Part shown: piece by piece, positions 40,245 to 40,255 of the stretch | Numbering within the stretch: position 1 is the stretch's first letter | How the letters are laid out: every line of letters starts with the position of its first letter | DNA from: an uncultured Christensenellaceae bacterium | Lineage (GTDB): Bacteria; Bacillota; Clostridia; Christensenellales; Pumilibacteraceae | Length of the DNA: 40,255 nucleotides | Direction: 5' to 3' | Assembly: GCA_910588315.1 (NCBI GenBank) | Contig: CAJUQF010000009.1 | Span: 1-40,255, forward strand | Notes under the pieces: model-generated | What the model was told of the DNA's origin: nothing | What the model saw: the letters and a program-made list of their open reading frames with translations, nothing else | Database searches by the model: none | Position numbers and translations under genes: made by a program

Positions 40245-40255
40245 CTATTTTGACT

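Larger units (their letters stand above)
39851..40255 (-). mobile_element. IS200/IS605-type insertion sequence, one end plus broken tnpA, cut by window edge
   Basis: The hairpin at 39851-39869, a second perfect dyad (ACCACT and AGTGGT with 2-nt centre, 39906-39919) and the tnpA remnant on the minus strand together fit the right end of an IS200/IS605 element. Such elements have subterminal hairpins instead of inverted repeats and make no target duplication, so the exact boundary cannot be read here. The other end lies beyond the window. Confidence 0.7.

Overview
The window looks like a chromosomal segment from a spore-forming member of the Clostridia (Bacillota). Direct evidence is a spoIIR-sleB-ypeB sporulation/germination cluster, ecfA1-ecfA2-ecfT followed by truA, a Gram-positive style pst-phoU operon and many lipobox lipoproteins. 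The moderate GC content, the abundance of secreted carbohydrate-active proteins and the dense intergenic palindromic repeats fit an uncultured gut lineage (for example Christensenellales-like). That placement is inference, because the window holds no rRNA or other marker that fixes the taxon.

Layout. 1-4168: a lipoprotein GH31 glycosidase (3' end cut by the window edge), a divergent AraC regulator whose end is disturbed by a 12-C homopolymer, and a repeat island. 4169-10243: an SGNH/GDSL lipoprotein, a translationally coupled heterodimeric ABC exporter, and a repeat island. 10244-14145: a propeller-like lipoprotein and a cytoplasmic GH2 protein lacking both catalytic glutamates. 14329-20089: a housekeeping block of ecfA1-ecfA2-ecfT, then truA-rsmF-SIMPL, split by a repeat island. 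20090-28918: a repeat island, then an operon of a 1293-residue modular lipoprotein, a secreted LamG-like protein and a GH36-like lipoprotein, facing a divergent ArsR-like regulator with a perfect inverted-repeat operator candidate. 28919-35414: a repeat island, then (leftward) spoIIR, sleB, ypeB, prfB, tsaD and a small membrane protein. 35530-39716: a phosphate regulon (three phased PhoP-box-like hexamers, pstS, pstC, pstA, pstB, phoU). 39851-40255: the end of an IS200/IS605-type element with a broken tnpA.

The most unusual items are these. (i) PstS appears circularly permuted: the half that normally follows the hinge comes first, the normal N-terminal half comes last, and a copy of the junction strand is left at both ends. 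(ii) A dispersed repeat family is built of two hairpins whose stems vary with pairing kept and whose loops are complementary to each other (GACCCT against AGGGTC). (iii) Several genes (ecfA1, prfB, spoIIR, GH2) have promoter -10 elements so close to the start codon that leaderless or near-leaderless mRNAs are predicted. (iv) Two glycosidase-family proteins lack catalytic residues expected for their families.

How the genes work together. The carbohydrate-related genes are probably locally controlled glycan-use or glycan-sensing units, each with its own regulator. The spore genes form a forespore/germination set. The pst-phoU unit is a complete phosphate import operon without its two-component system in view. 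All functional statements rest on motif recognition by eye; no database search was run.
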